A stretch of 64,000 nucleotides of DNA, from contig JAEHOE010000001.1 of the NCBI GenBank assembly GCA_016858145.1, forward strand, positions 4,152,158 through 4,216,157, in the 5' to 3' direction. Under the pieces are notes generated by a model. That model was not told the origin of the DNA and did not search any database. It saw only the letters and a list, made by a program, of their open reading frames with translations. The position numbers and the translations under genes are program-made. The DNA is from Edaphochlamys debaryana (Eukaryota > Chlorophyta > Chlorophyceae > Chlamydomonadales). Positions 12,401 to 25,331 of this stretch are shown one piece after another; the stretch's first letter is position 1, and each line of letters starts with the position of its first letter.

Positions 12401-15400
12401 GCTTCTGTATAGCAGGACCCTCAACCCTCTCTGCCTCCCCGTCGCCTTCGTCCCGGCCCGCAGGCTGCCCGGCGCCAAGGCCGCCAAGCAGGAGACGCAC
12501 GCGGACCTGCGCGCCTGGCTGGAGGCGGTGGTGGAGGACCTGCTGGCGGCGCTGTGCCTGCCCGAGTGGCCGGCGGCGGGGGTGCTGCTGCGGCGCCTCA
12601 TCCTGGCGCTCAACGGCGAGGGCGGCATGAAGAGCCCCGACTCGGGCGCCCGCTTGGCGGCGCTGGACCTGCTGGGGCTGCTGGCGCGGAGCCTGTGGGG
12701 GCTGGCCAGGGCGGCGGAGGCGCCCGAGGCCGCCCGTGCGGTGCTGGCGCTGGTGGACGAGGCGCTGGGTGAGCGGGGCCGTAGGGGGTCGGGGATGGGA
12801 TGGGGCCGGGAAGGGGTAAGCAGGGGAGGGAGGGGTGTTGGTGGTGGTGCCCTTGCGGGTCATCGGCTTGGCTTTGAACCTCGCCTGACGGGGCCTTCCC
12901 GCCACCCGCTACCGCCAACCGCCACCGCAGCCTCTGCCGGCGGCGCCCAGCCCGCGCCCCCCGTGCCTCCCCGCCTGGTGGCCGAACAGCTGGTGCTGGA
13001 GCACCTGGCGGACGCGGCGCACAGCGGGGCCCCGGCCGCCGAGCTGCCACACTCCCACCACGGCCACCACCACTCCGGGGCGGCCTCCTCCTCCTCCTCC
13101 GCGCACCTGGCCTCGTCCTCGGGGTCCGCGGGCTCGGGCCCTGTGGCCAGCGCTCGCACGCTGCTGGCCTGCTCCATGCTGGCGGACAGCATCCGGGGCT
13201 GGCGGCAGGCGCACGCGGACAAGATGCCGGGCGAAAAGGTGGCCAATGAGGCCATCCTGCGGCACCGCCAGATCTACGACCGCCAGAGGTCCTGCCTGGG
13301 CGCATCTACGTCGGGTAGGCCACTGCCGGAGATGGGGCGTTGGAGGGTGCAAGGCCCCTGCGGCTGGAGTTCGGCGGGCGGCAATCAGACACAGCGTCTG
13401 GGGCCTTGCTGCACAGGCTTCCGCATTCCCCCGCCAACCCCCACTCCCCCTGGCCCCACCCCATCCCCCACCCCTCCCCCCCAGGCCTGCCGCACCTGTC
13501 CCGCGAGTCCGCCGTGGGCGTGTGCCGCTGGCTAGTGGCGGAGTCCATGCTGGGCCGCTCCCGGCCCACGCTGGTGCGCTGGCTGGCCGAGGTGGGCGGC
13601 AGCGGGCGGTCCCGGCAGGAGGCGCACGCCGCCAACGTGCGGTCCAAGGCCATCAAGCTGCTGGGGGGCGTCATCGAGGTGGACGTGCGCGTGCTCAGCC
13701 TCAACGACGTGCAGGTGCGGCAGGCGTGGGGACGGGGGAGGGGGGGAAGACGAGGGAACGTGGGGAGGCAGGCGGCGCAAGGTATGTGGACATGGAAGGG
13801 GTTAGCTTTCGGGGGGCAAGAGTGAACGGCCGGGCCACACGCGGGTGTGCTGTGGGCCGGGACGTGGGGTTTGGTTTACTGAGTTGGGTTTACACGGGTG
13901 CGCTCGGCCACAGCTCCCTGCGTGTGATCAGCCGCGCCCTAAACCCGACTTCACCCGGCTCCGCAGGAGGGCATCAAGAACGCGCTGGCGGACGACAGCG
14001 TGCTGGTGCGGGAGGCGGCCGTGGACCTCATCGGGAAGTGAGCGGGGGCGGAGCAGGGGCGGGCGGTCCCGGAACGAGGTTGTAACGAGGAGTGCGTCGG
14101 TTTGGAGCCTTTGCGGTACCGCTGCCGGTGCCGACTTTCCGCTCCTGTTGCCCTTTCCCCCCCCCGTCCCCCTTACTTTACCCCCAGGCACATCTCCCGC
14201 TCCTCCGAGCTGGCGGTGCAGTACTACGACATCCTGGTGCGCGCCTCCGAGGACACCGGCCTCACCGTGCGCAAGCGCGCCATCAAGCTGCTGTGGGAGT
14301 GCTGCGTGCGCTGCCCCGACTTCAAGCACCGCAGCGACGCGCTCATGCGCATCGTGTCGAGGGCCACGGACCCCGAGGTGCGGGGAGGAGAGGGGAGGGG
14401 ACGTGGGGATGGGAGGGAGGGATGGGTTGAGGGAAGGGTTAATGTTAGCGCTAGGGATGGGCTTGGAGGAATTGGGTCTGAGATGCAGTGGTTTCGGGCT
14501 CTGCGAACACACCTCATCGGGCCCCCGCCCGCGGCCCCCTGCGCCCCCTCAGGACACCATGCGGGCGGCCGTCACCAAGATCTGCGCCGAGATCTGGTTC
14601 CTGCCGCGATTCCACCTGGGTGAGCCGGTCCGTGCGGTGCCATGGGCCATGCATAGCCACCTCCCCATCTGCAAGAGGATACCACTTCGCAACAAGCGCT
14701 GTGCGTGCGGTGCCCCTGCCTTGCTCGCGCGCCCCAACAGTCCCCGGCCGCGCACCCTTTCCCTGCCCCGCCTTTCCCTTTCCCCCCTGGCGAGGCGACG
14801 CCATCCTGCTCAGCCCACCCACCCCTCCCCTCATCCGTCCCCCCCTCCTCCCCGGCAGACGACGACGACGAGGGCTCCGCCATCGCCCGCGACCCCCGCC
14901 AGCGGGCCGCCCAGCTGGGGGAGGTGGTGGCCACCGTGTACCGCGCCCTGGGCCCCGCGCACCCCGTGCCCTTCACCGCCTCCATGCCCGTGGTGGCCAC
15001 CATACGGGGCATCGTGGGGGAGGTGAGAGGGGAAGGGGAGGCGTGTGGCAATGTGCGCAGTGCGGGGCTGGGGCTGGGGACGGGCCGGCGGTTGCGTCCG
15101 GGCTGCTCATTCGCGGCTGAATGTTCTCACCCTCTGCACCAACCATCACGGACTCTCCCTCCTTGCCACCATTCCCTTCCCCTTCACCTTCCCCTCCCCA
15201 CAGGAGGGCAGGCCCGAGGTGGAGGCGGTGCGGTCCGGCGCCCGCGAGGTGGCGGACGCCCTGCTGGAGCGGGCGCTGGAGCTGCAGGGCGAGCCGGACC
15301 CCGCCCCGGGGGACGCAGCGGGCACCCCCGCCGCCCCCGGCTCGCTGCCCCTGCCCCCCGGCGAGGAGCTGTTCCAGGCGCTGCTGGCCCTGCACGCGCT

Positions 15401-18400
15401 GGCGGCGGCGGACGTGCGGCTGCTGCTGCGGCCGCGGGACCCGCAGAGGGTGGTGCGCTGCCTGGCGCCATACATCAAGGCGCGTGAGGGGGGGCGAGGA
15501 GGGTGTGGGATGGACGGGTGGTAAGCCCAAAGAAAAACCCGGACTGTACGTCGATGGCGGCACGGCAACTTGCGTAGCGCGGCCTGCTGGCTTGCAAATG
15601 CATTACGGCCGACGTCTTTCCCATCCGTGCCGCCCACCACACAGGAGCTGCCCTCCGCCGGCCCCCCCGGCTCCGACCCCTCCGCGGCCAAGCGGCGCGC
15701 TGAGCAGCTGCTGGCGGTGCTGGCGGTGCTGGGGTGCTGCGTGGGCGCCCTGCGGCACCTGGACGAGGGCCTGGCGGACGAGATCGTGGGCGACCTCAAG
15801 GCCATCGCGCTCAAGGTCACACACGTGCAGGTAGGTGGGGGCGGAGAGAGAGAAGGAAGCAGGGGGGGGGGGCAGCCGGGGGTGCTGGCGGTCAGGGTGG
15901 AAGTCACATGTCATTGTGGCGTGCGCGCTGGAGTTGTTATCTGGCGCCCTGTCGGCTGAACCACTCCATCCTCGCCCGCCCCGCCCGCCAGGTGGTGAGC
16001 GTGGCGTGCCAGTGCCTGTGCGCTCTGGCCGGGCTCAAGCCGCGGCACCGGGCCACGGTGCGGGAGCTGGCGGGGGGGCTGTACAGCTTCCTGGAAGGAG
16101 ACAGGGCCAAGCAGGTGTGTGTGGGGGGGGCAGGAGATGATGAAATGGGGGCCTGACTGGCAGGTGTGAGAAGTGGGAGTGGAGCAAGGCACAGGTTTGT
16201 GGACCGACTCTGCCACCAAAGGGCAGGAGGGGTAGGTCGTGCGCAAGCCGGCTCCTCCCAACTCTTCCCAATCCTAGGGTTTCGTTCATCCCCGGCTACC
16301 TTCCTGCCTGCAGGTCACGGCCAACCCCGAGCGGCGGCGCATGTACCCCCGCTTCATGTACACGCTGGGCATGCTGTGCCGCTACGGGGCGGACATGCTG
16401 GACGAGGCGGTGGAGGTGGGGAGGATGGGGGGAGGAGGGACGGGCGTCGGCAGCTGCAGGGGCCTGGCAGGACAGCGGCTCAGGTGGCCTGGAAACGGGA
16501 CGCTGGGCCACTGTAGACGCCAGTCCTCAGCCCCTCCCCGGCTCTCAGCTCCCCCCTCCCCTCCCCCCTCCCCCTTCCCCCCCAGGGCTCCAAGCACCCC
16601 AGCTGCGCCTCCGCGCTGGAGCTGGTGCTGCGCATGTACTCGCTGCTGGGGGACAGCGCACGGCACCAGGAGGCGGCGCTGCAGGTGGGGGGGGGGGAGG
16701 CGCGGGGGGTGGCTGGAGTAAGGGGGTCTGCTCCGGAGGCTGCTTAACTTCCTTCTCCCGTATCTTACCTCCCCTCCAACCCCCCCCCCCCCCCCCCCCC
16801 GGCCCACTCCACCCCCCAAAGGCCATGGGCAACATCTTCATCGCCCGCCCCTCCCTGGCCGTGGACGTGCGCGAGGTGCGGCCCGTGCTGGAGGGGGCGC
16901 TGGCGCCCTCCGCCCCCGCGGCCCTCAAGTGCCGCTGCCTGGGCTCGCTGGCGGAGCTGCTGCGCGCCGAGGAGGAGGCGCTGGTGGGGCGCCAGGCGGC
17001 GGCGCGGCGCGAGGCCAAGGACGCGGGCCAGGCCTCCACGGCGCCCGAGGCCGAGGCCAAGGCGTTGGCGAGGCGCAACGGCGAGGGCGACACGGGCTCC
17101 GTCAGCAGCGGCCTCATACAGGTGGGGGGGAGGGCTGGGGCTGGAAGTGGGAGGGTAGTAGGGGGGGCACGAGTTGTATTTGAGAGCCGCGACGCAGTGG
17201 AGGCGGGAGTGTCAGCAGCTCTGAGGCTACTTGTACAATTGGGGACGCCACCCTGCTCCCATCCCACTGCCCCCCCCTGCGCAGATGCTGTGGGAGCGGG
17301 TGCTGGCGCTGGCCACCGACGTCACGCCCACCCCCGCCCCCGGCCCCAGCGCCAGCGGGCAGACCCCGCCCGCCACGCCCAACGGCACCGGCAGCCAGAA
17401 CCCGGGCGCAAGTGAGCGGGGCAGGGCTCCTGCTGTGGTCCCCGCTTCGGCGCCTTCCCTGAGTGAGGACCCTGCCAGCCGTTTTGGGAGCTGTCACCCG
17501 CTCATCCAGCCCCCTTCTACCTCATGATCCCTTCTAACCTGCTCTCCCTACACCCCCCACCCCCTCCACCCCGCTGGCTGCCGCTCTATCTCTTCCTCCG
17601 CTCTCCAATGCTCCGAAAATCACCCCCTCCACCCCCCCTCCCCCCGCCCGCAGCCGTCCGCCGCCGCGCCCTGGACCTGGTGGAGGTGGTCATCCGCGGC
17701 GGCATCGTGGTGCCCTGGTCCGCCATGCCCGCGCTCACGGCGCTGGCCACCGACCCCGAGCGGGACACGGCCGCCCGCGCGCTGGGCTGCCTGCGGGCCG
17801 TGGTGGCGGCCAACACGGCCTTCGTGGCGGGGCAGGTGCCGGCGGGGGTGGCCGAGGCCTACGCCTTCCACTGCCGCCTGGCCGCGCTGGAGCGGCCCGG
17901 GCAGCCGCCGCAGCCGGGTGAGCGGGGCGGGGGCGAGGCGTGGGAGGAGAGGGGGAGAGGTGCAGGGAGGAGAGGGTGGGGTAGAGGAGGGGACGTGTCG
18001 GGTGGACTGGCTAACCCAGGCCTCCCCTCCTGCCCCCCGCCCGCACACGCAGACAAGTGCGCCCCGCTGGTGGAGGGCCTGGCCGCTGTGTGGACGGCCG
18101 TGTTCGGTGTGGAGCGGGCGCTCAAGGCCAAGTTCCTGGCGGCGCTGCTCAAGCCCCTGGACGACGGCTGCTGCCTGGCCAGCGGCTCGGCGGCCAAGGT
18201 GTGTGCTGACCCTGATTAGTGATAGCTAGAAGCAAAGGTGTGTGGGGGGGGGGAGACCGGGCGCGGGTTCGGGGCGTGAGCTTAAGGCGGGAGTGGGTGA
18301 TGAGGACAATGTAAACGCCCAGAGCTCTGTACAGTTTTGAAGGACCCTGTCCCATGTCCCCCCCAGTCCGACCCCCACCTGCTCGCCTTCCTGGCGTACG

Positions 18401-20183
18401 TGGTGGCCGAGCTGCCGTACCGCAAGATGGACGAGCTGCTGGCGCTGCTGGGCCGCATCAACGAGATCCTCAGCCGCCGCGCGGAGGCGGTGCTGGGAAG
18501 GTTCCAGCAGCTTCGCCAGGTGGGCAGGGGGCCGGCTCTTGCTTGGGGCCTGTGCGCGGCGGGGCAGTCGCGAGGGGTAGGACCAGACCGGTTTCCAGTG
18601 AACGGTAACCCGCTCCCTCGTGCCCCTCGCTTCCCAGGACGAGAGCGAGGGCGGCGACAAGGCCAACGGCGGCGGCCCCGGCGCCAGCACCCCCGTGGCG
18701 GGGGGCGGCCCCCGCGCCTCCGCCGCCAACGGCCTCCCCGCCACCGTCCGCGCCGCCTACGCCGTGTCGCTGCTGCTGCTGCTCAAGCAGTACCTGCGCC
18801 TGTCGTACGACCTCACCGCGGACCGAGTGGCCAAGTGGGTGCGGGCCGCACGGGTGACGGACGACGCATGGGGGCGGGGTGTGCTGCCTGCCTGTGCCGC
18901 CTCTCGACTGCGCAACCCAAGGCTATGGGCCTCGCCCTTTGACCATGCCCCCTGCCCCCTGCACATACGCGCCCCGCCACACGCCCTGTTTCCCTCCCTC
19001 CCCCGTCCCCCCAACAGGTACGACCCCAGCGGCCCCCAGCGCAAGGTGGAGGAGAAGCTCAACGCCGTGCACAACGGCAAGCTGCGCTTCAACGCCTCGC
19101 GCCTGCGGGCCGACGTGGCGGCGGCGGTGGGGCCGCACCCGCACGGCCACGGCCAGGCGCCGGGGGGTTCCCGCGCCGCCAAGGTCTCCACGCCCAGCGG
19201 CCCCACGGCTGCTGCGGCGGGTGCGGGTGCGGGTGCGGGTGCGTCCACGCCCTCGGCCTCGCGCCAGGGCCCGGGGGCCGGGGCGGAGGCCAACGGCGCG
19301 GGCCCCAGCGCCGCCGGCCCTCCCCCCGGGCTGCTGGGCGAGGACGCCCTGCGCGCGGGCGTGTCCGAGGTGTTCAAGGTGCTGCGCACGCTCATGAAGA
19401 CGGACGAGATGGACTACAAGTGCGTGGGACGGGAGGGCCCGGAGGCACCGGGAGGCTTGCGGGGCGCGGATACGTTTTGGGGGCGGCCTGGAGGGGAGGG
19501 AGCTAAGGCATGGGCGAGGGGAAGGGTGAGGGCCTCGTGCGCGGTAGGTAAGGCCCAGGTGGCAACTCATGCGGCCCGCCCTCCCGCTGTGGTCCCGCAG
19601 GCAAGCCGTTGCCGCCGCTGCTGCCGCCGAGGAGGCGGCTGTTGTGCAGGGCTCCCCCGGGGAGGGGGCGCAGGGGCTGGACGTGGCGGCCATGATGGCG
19701 GCCCCCGACTCGGTGCAGGGCGGCAAGCCCCCGCTGGCGACCAAGTAAGTGGGGGCCGGGCAAGCGAGGGGAAGGGCACGTGAGGCTCCGGGGCGTGCGT
19801 GAGCAGCCCGATGGACTGGTTGGGGAGTACGGGGTGCATGCCGATACCTCGCCCTGGCCTCTTCAAGGTTGTCAGCAACCCTCCTTTCACCCCTCCCGCG
19901 CTGCAGGGGCCGTGGGCGCGGCCGGGGCCGGGGCTCGCGTGGCGGTGCCGCGGGGGCCGCGGGCACCCGCGGCGGTCGGGGCACCCGCGGCGGCGGGGCG
20001 CGGGGCGCTGCGGGTGGGCGGGGCCGGGGCCGCGGGCGGGGCCGCAAGCGCAAGGCCGACAGCGATGAAGAGGACGAGGAGGATGAAGAGGAGGACGAGG
20101 ACGAGGAGGGCGCGGACGAGGAGGGTACGCCCAAGAAGCCCAAGCGCTCCGCGGGCAGCACACGGCGGCGCCTGGTGGAGTGA
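9458..20183 (+). CDS. SCC2: Cohesin loading factor SCC2 / NIPBL (adherin)
   Basis: HEAT-repeat protein that, with SCC4, loads cohesin onto chromatin in the nucleus. I traced 31 exons: 9458-9657, 9764-9882, 9958-10103, 10178-10265, 10399-10733, 10901-11117, 11290-11350, 11504-11676, 11849-11973, 12169-12335, 12464-12768, 12931-13314, 13485-13714, 13967-14037, 14188-14377, 14553-14619, 14859-15022, 15204-15479, 15645-15830, 15992-16114, 16314-16415, 16586-16684, 16822-17121, 17285-17411, 17654-17917, 18053-18198, 18367-18519, 18638-18834, 19018-19419, 19601-19744, 19907-20183. They total 5,838 nt (1,945 residues) with consistent phases. Diagnostic segments are DDSVLVREAAVDLIGKHIS (about residue 859) followed by QYYDILVRASEDTGLTVRKR, and late HEAT helices resembling the Scc2 C-terminal half (VRRRALDLVEVVIRGGIVVPW, spanning 21 residues in exon 25; ELPYRKMDELL). 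There are acidic inserts in exon 5, a His/Ser-rich insert in exon 12, and an RGG/GRGR plus acidic and Lys-rich tail in exon 31. Introns 9 and 18 appear to use GC donors. Confidence 0.92.
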
Positions 20184-21577
20184 GGGCTCCGGCGTGGGGA
20201 GGCCCCGGCTCCGCACGGGCTCTGACGGCCGGCTGCTGGCAGCACCGCTCGCATGACTGGGACGCTACGCCCACTCTACTGTACACATTCATGACAGCTC
20301 AGGACCGCTTTTAATGGTCCCTTCCTACAACGGTTTGACGAAAGCCCATGGAGCACGTGGATTCCTCGTGTCGGGGCGCTGTCGCAGTGGTGGAGGGCGT
20401 TTTGCCGGACTCTGCCATGGCAAGAGGACGCGCAGCCATATGCTGCAGCACAGGGGCGGAAGGGCCGGGCTACAGAGAGGGGCATAAGCAGCGTAACTGA
20501 GGTTTGAAAGATGGCCTGAAGGGCTGTGCAGGGTCTGGGCTGAGGGTTTAGGGGTCGCAGGAGGAAGTTAGCCGCAGTGCGGACGGCAGCACGGCACCCG
20601 TCGCCTCCATTAAGGCGGACGAGGTCTGGGAATCTGGGTTGATGCAACGTGCAGCTAGCCGGGTCTGTCCAACTAGGAATCTGGGCTGGGCTTCAAACAC
20701 ATAACAGATATGCTGTGCCTCTGTTACAGTGTCGGATGCACGCCCCGTGGACTGCACGCCTCCGGGTCTCCGTCCCAGGTGAGCGCTCGCGCATGATAAC
20801 CATAGTGGACTGGCACGCTTCACGGCTGGGGGCTTCTTCAAGCGGCTCAGGAAAGTGCTTCTCGCGCCTGTATCCCATAGTGCCTGTAGCAGCCTGCTAG
20901 GGGTAACCGGCGCAGCTCTACGTCGTCAACAGCAACAGCATGCCGGTTACTCTAGCATAGCCGCTATCAGCCGCATCACCGACTACATCTTCTGCGCGTA
21001 CCGCTCCGTGTAGTGCTAGATAGCCTTGCTGCTTGTGTGCTGCGCGGGGGCTATGCCCGCCGCCCCGTGGACTACCAGTCGTCTGTTAACTCAGACCTGC
21101 TCTGCGCCTCGGCCTCAGTCAGAGTTGCCACCTGAGCCGTCCGCCTCCACGCTCAACCTGCACTGCTGCACAGCACACACCTGCTCTCAGCCCCTCAGGA
21201 CCATCCTTGCTCTCATCTGCCTGTGGGCCACTCGGGCCAATCGCAGCCCTGCCTGCATATGCCCCCAGGCCCCAGCGCGCTCGCACCCTACGCTCCCAAC
21301 GCTCGGGGCTTCCATAATAAACATGGGTGTCTTGCTCTTGCCACCGCGATCACCTCTCGTACATCCTGCCCGCCTTGCCTCTCGCCTGGACAGGCCTCGG
21401 TCATCCATCCCTTTACCACTCCACTTGCTCTCATCGCCACTCCACTTGCTCTCACCGCCACTCCACTTGCTCTCTCCCCAATGACTCACTCCGAGCAAAC
21501 TCGGAACCGCTTAGTACGGCGAATCCAACTCACACACGTCACACGTCACACAGGCCCCCAGCGGCCCGTGATGGCCC
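20184..21577. other. Convergent 3' UTR / intergenic region
   Basis: This spacer lies between the SCC2 stop (+) and the EMB8-like stop (-). No supported gene. It contains a 21-bp minisatellite at 21417-21477. A minus-strand TGTAA (TTACA on +) at 20724-20728 could serve the EMB8-like gene, but would imply an 850-nt 3' UTR. Confidence 0.5.
21417..21477. repeat. 21-bp minisatellite, three copies
   Basis: Three near-identical tandem copies of a CCACTCCACTTGCTCTC-type unit with period 21. They lie about 100 bp beyond the stop codon of the EMB8-like gene, probably in its 3' UTR. Confidence 0.85.
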
Positions 21578-24500
21578 TCACGCCGGCACGCGGGCCGACA
21601 CGCGCTCCGCCGCCTCCGTAACGCCCGCGGTCTGCGCCTGGCCGTTGGCGGCCCCTTTGCTGATGCCCATCTCCCCCAGCGCGGCGTTCAGCCACTCAAA
21701 CATGACCTGGAGGGGCGCGGCCACAAAGCACAGGCGTCAGCAGGCTTGCAACCGAAGGCAAGGCGACATGGCCCGCCAGGTCAGGCTCCACAACCCCGGC
21801 CAACCCCAAGCCGAGACGGCCTCTGCGCATCTGCTACAGTCCGGCAACCCCCCCCCCTCACTCCAGTGTCCAGTCACCTTGTCGGTCCACGGCGCTCCGA
21901 AGGGTGCGGTGGGCCCCGCCACCCAGCCCAGGTGCCCCCCCGTGAGCGTGGTGACGAGCACAGCATGCGGGTTGGCGGCCAGGGCGGAGTAGGGGATGGC
22001 CTCCTTGGGCGCAATGGGGTCGTCCAGGGCCTGGGGTGGGGGTGCGTGGGGGGTGGGGAGGGTTGCGGGAGGGCGGGTCAAGGGGGTGCGCTGATTTGGG
22101 CAGGTGACGAGCGAACGGCAGCGCCAGTCTGTTCTGGCGTGTTACTGGCCTGCCCGCCTGCCCGCCCAGCTCGTCCAGCCCATGGCCCCACCTGGATGCA
22201 GAGCGTGGGGATGGTGAGCTTGGGCACCGCCAGCGCCTGCGCAGGAGGGGGGGTCGGAGGGCGCCGCAGGGCAAGGTAAGAGCGCAGGCACGAGGACCAG
22301 GAACGCCCGCGGCCGCCCTGCACCCCAAAGCAACAGCCCCATCCCCATCCTTCCCATTCAGCCCCCCTCCCCGTCCCACTCCCCCTCCCGCTCCCCCACC
22401 CCCCCCTCCCATCTCCCCACCGAGGAGCTGCCCGCGTAGTACTCGTCCACGCTGCGCCAGCCGAACGAGTGGATGGTGATGGCGTCGTCGAACTGGCGGA
22501 TGGTGGCGCAGGCGGCCACGTCGTCGGGGCGGAAGGGCGGCGGCATGCCGGTCCACAGCGCGGCGTGCTTGGCGAAGATGCGCGCCAGGGAGCGGGCGAG
22601 GTTGAGGTCGTAGATGCGGTTGAAGCCGCGCGTCAGGTGCTGGCGGGGGGTAGAGCAGGAGAGGGTGGTGAGGTGAGGGGCAGCGCAGGCTAGTAGATTG
22701 CGAGCCAGACGTTGAGGTGAGGCCGTCGGGGGCAACGCAAAGTGGGGCAGGGGCAGGGTCGTCAGAACACATACCGGTAGCGCCTGGCCCTTCTTTGCAC
22801 CCCTTCCCGCACCCCCCCGACCCCTCGCCGGCCCAGCCCCTCCCCCACCTCGTTGCTGATGGTCAGCTCAAAGGGGTTGCACATGGACACGGCGGCCTTG
22901 AGCGGCGTGCGGTCGCCCTCCTCGCCCAGGTAGGTGAGCAGGATGTTGGCGCCCAGCGACCAGCCCGCGCCCAGCAGCGCCCGGGAGCGGGGGTAGCGCT
23001 GCGCAATGTGGTTGATCACGGCCCTGGGGAGGGGGGAGCGGGGGGAGGGGGAGGGCCCAGACACGGGTGAGAGACGCTCGTGCGGTGCAGTCTTCGGGCG
23101 CCTGAAGGCACGCCGGCTCTCCTGCGATGCGTGGGGAGCACCCGAGGGCCACTGCAGCCTGCTTCCCTCCCCTCCCCTCCCCCCCTCCCCCACTGCGCCA
23201 CCCACCGCGTGTCCCCGGTGAAGCTGGCCGAGTAGAACTGGGGCGTGATGACGGGGGAGTCGGCCGTGCCGCGGCCTGGGCGGGGGGCAGGTGGGACGGG
23301 GTGGTGGGACGGGAGGCTGGTGGGACCACGGTACCGCTGGCCAGCACGGTCACGAAGCCCCAGCGCAGCCGTACCCAGCCCAGACCCCGGCCCGCAGCTG
23401 CTATCTGTGCGGCCAACCTCCTCTCGCCCCAGCGCCTCCTCCGCGCCTCCCCACCGTTGAACACCACCGCGCGGATGCCCGCCTCCCGGGCCGTGTGCAC
23501 CGCGTGCACCACGTAGCTGTCCCCGCTGCCGCCCGTGAGCCCCGGCAGCAGCACCACCACGGGGGCGTCGTCGGGCAGGGGCTGGAGGGAGGGGGGGGGG
23601 AGGGAGGGGAAGGCAGGGAGGGAGCACGAGTGTGCAGGGGCAGGGACGGCCAGGTTTCAGTGGGCCGACCGTAGGTGGTTGGGCGAGGCCACACATACCC
23701 GTTGGGGTTCAACAGCGCGTCGATGCCCCCAAGCCCCCACATACGGTAGCCCCTCCTCTCCGCGCTCCTCCCTCCCTCCTCTTCCGCCCCCCCCTCACGT
23801 GTCCGTCCTCGATGTACTCCCAGTCCAGCGCCACGCAGCCGCCGTCCGCGGTCTTTAGGATCTCGCGGTGGTAGCGCAGCGGCGGGAACACGCGCGTCTT
23901 GGCCGCGAAGATGGTCTCCACGTGCTGCGGGGGCGGGGAGCAGGGAGGGAGATTAGGGAGGGAGACCTGGCGTGGGGAGGAGGCCAGTGCGCCGAGCGTA
24001 GGAGCGGCCTGCGCTGGGCAAGAGATGCACCCCGTTCCGCCCTGTGGTGTCCCCTGGCAGTGGTGACGGCACGGCGCCGCTAGCCCTCCTCCAGGCTGCA
24101 ACGGCAGATGAGGTCGGCGTCTCCGCCATGCCGAGGGGTGCCCGAGGCTCTGTCACCGCTTCCTGCGGGCCACAGACGCGACACAGAGCCGGCCCTGCTG
24201 GCTCCCCTTCGCAGGCCCAACCCTGCTCCCGTGCCGGTCCTCAGTCCCGCCGCACCGGGTTGGTCATGAAGGGGAAGGGCTCATAGGGCAGGTTGAGGCT
24301 GGGGCAGGCGCCCAGAACACGGGTGTTGAACTGCGCGGCAGGTGGGGAGCGGAGGAAAGCAAAGGAGGGCCCTTGCTGAGTCGCCCGACGGCGCCGGGAC
24401 TCCGCGGCGCCGCTGCCGTGCCAGGCCCCTGCCTCCTGCCCTGCTTGCCCTATGGCCAACGCGGCGTTGGTCCTAGCTGCTCTGCCCTCCTCACAGCAGG

Positions 24501-24628
24501 CCCTGCCCCACCTCTGTGGGCGTGAACTGCAGCTTGGGCTTCTCCGTTTTGCGCCGGGCGTCCAGCCACGCGGCGGCCGTGATGAGCCCCGTGGCCCCCG
24601 CCACGGCAAAGGCAAACACCCGAGCCAT
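21578..24628 (-). CDS. EMB8/YheT-type alpha/beta hydrolase
   Basis: Alpha/beta-fold esterase or lipase-like protein of the plant EMB8 / bacterial YheT group. Ten exons (minus strand): 24628-24512, 24330-24256, 23924-23799, 23581-23455, 23275-23206, 23023-22849, 22639-22421, 22236-22192, 22030-21878, 21706-21578. They sum to 1,236 nt (411 residues). Motifs: HVETIFAAKTRVFP; LLPGLTGGSGDSYV; VVFNGRGTADSP rebuilt across a splice; TPQFYSASFTGDTRAVINH rebuilt across another; GWSLGAN with nucleophile Ser194; SMCNPFEL; DDPIAP (Asp321/322); GGHLGWV with catalytic His351. The catalytic triad is therefore complete. The N-terminus (residues 3-22) is hydrophobic, like a membrane anchor. The frame stays open upstream to an ATG at 24928, which would add about 100 Ala/Arg/Ser-rich residues resembling a plastid transit peptide, so the start is uncertain. 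The substrate is unknown. Confidence 0.92.
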
Positions 24629-25331
24629 AGCGACCAGCGTCGCCAGGTCAGGCAGTAGCGACGCCAGGGTTGCTGAGCTCGCCAGGCTCGCCAGGGTGGC
24701 TGAACTCGTCGCCAGGGACTCGACGAGCGCGGGTGCTGCAAATGGCGATGGGCCAACGACCTGCCTCCGAGGCGTCAGACGCGGCACAGTAGCGCGGCTG
24801 GCAGTCCTTGGGCCAGCAGTGAAGCGCACAGACACAGCGGCAGCCGGTCGAGCTTGGATGGCTGGCCGATGAGCGTCGCACGCCGGGCCCCTAGCGTATC
24901 CTACGCGTGCCTGGTCTGCTGTCAACATCCGCTTTGGAGCAGATGGCCCTAAAGAGCCGCTGGCGGCAGCGTGCGAGCAGCCACTCGAACCTCTTGAGCG
25001 TTTGGCCAAAGTGACGCCCTGACCCAAGTGGTTTGGAGCTGCTTGCTACGACTGCCGCAATAAGGTAAAGTCTATGCGGTGCGGTGGGGCAGGAAACAGA
25101 AGGGCGTATGGATGCCGAGGTGACCCTAGGTTCGTTCGTCGAGGGCTGCACCTGCAGAAGCTCGGAAACTCAGTCGCTTGCGCCACCAACTTCCTCCACA
25201 AGACAAACCTGCTTGTTTCGGCCTGCCCACTGATCAGCGCCGCGGTCCACACGCACACGACCTGCTTTCTTTTCAACGCTGCTTCACCAACCAAGGTCGG
25301 CGCTTCGCGCACCTTACTCCTGTGCTGCACA
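24629..25331. promoter_or_regulatory. Divergent promoter region, EMB8-like / DUF1350 genes
   Basis: About 700 bp lie between two start codons pointing away from each other. Part of it (24629-24928) may code for an N-terminal extension of the EMB8-like protein. The rest must hold both promoters. No TATA box or known element is obvious. Confidence 0.5.

Noticed and set aside
10801..12630. A 609-codon plus-strand ORF within SCC2
   Set aside because: It runs through introns and out of frame with the HEAT-coding exons; it exists only because stop codons are rare in this GC-rich DNA.
18923..20254. A 443-codon minus-strand ORF antisense to the SCC2 3' end
   Set aside because: It mirrors the coding exons on the other strand and encodes only low-complexity Arg/Pro/Ser stretches.
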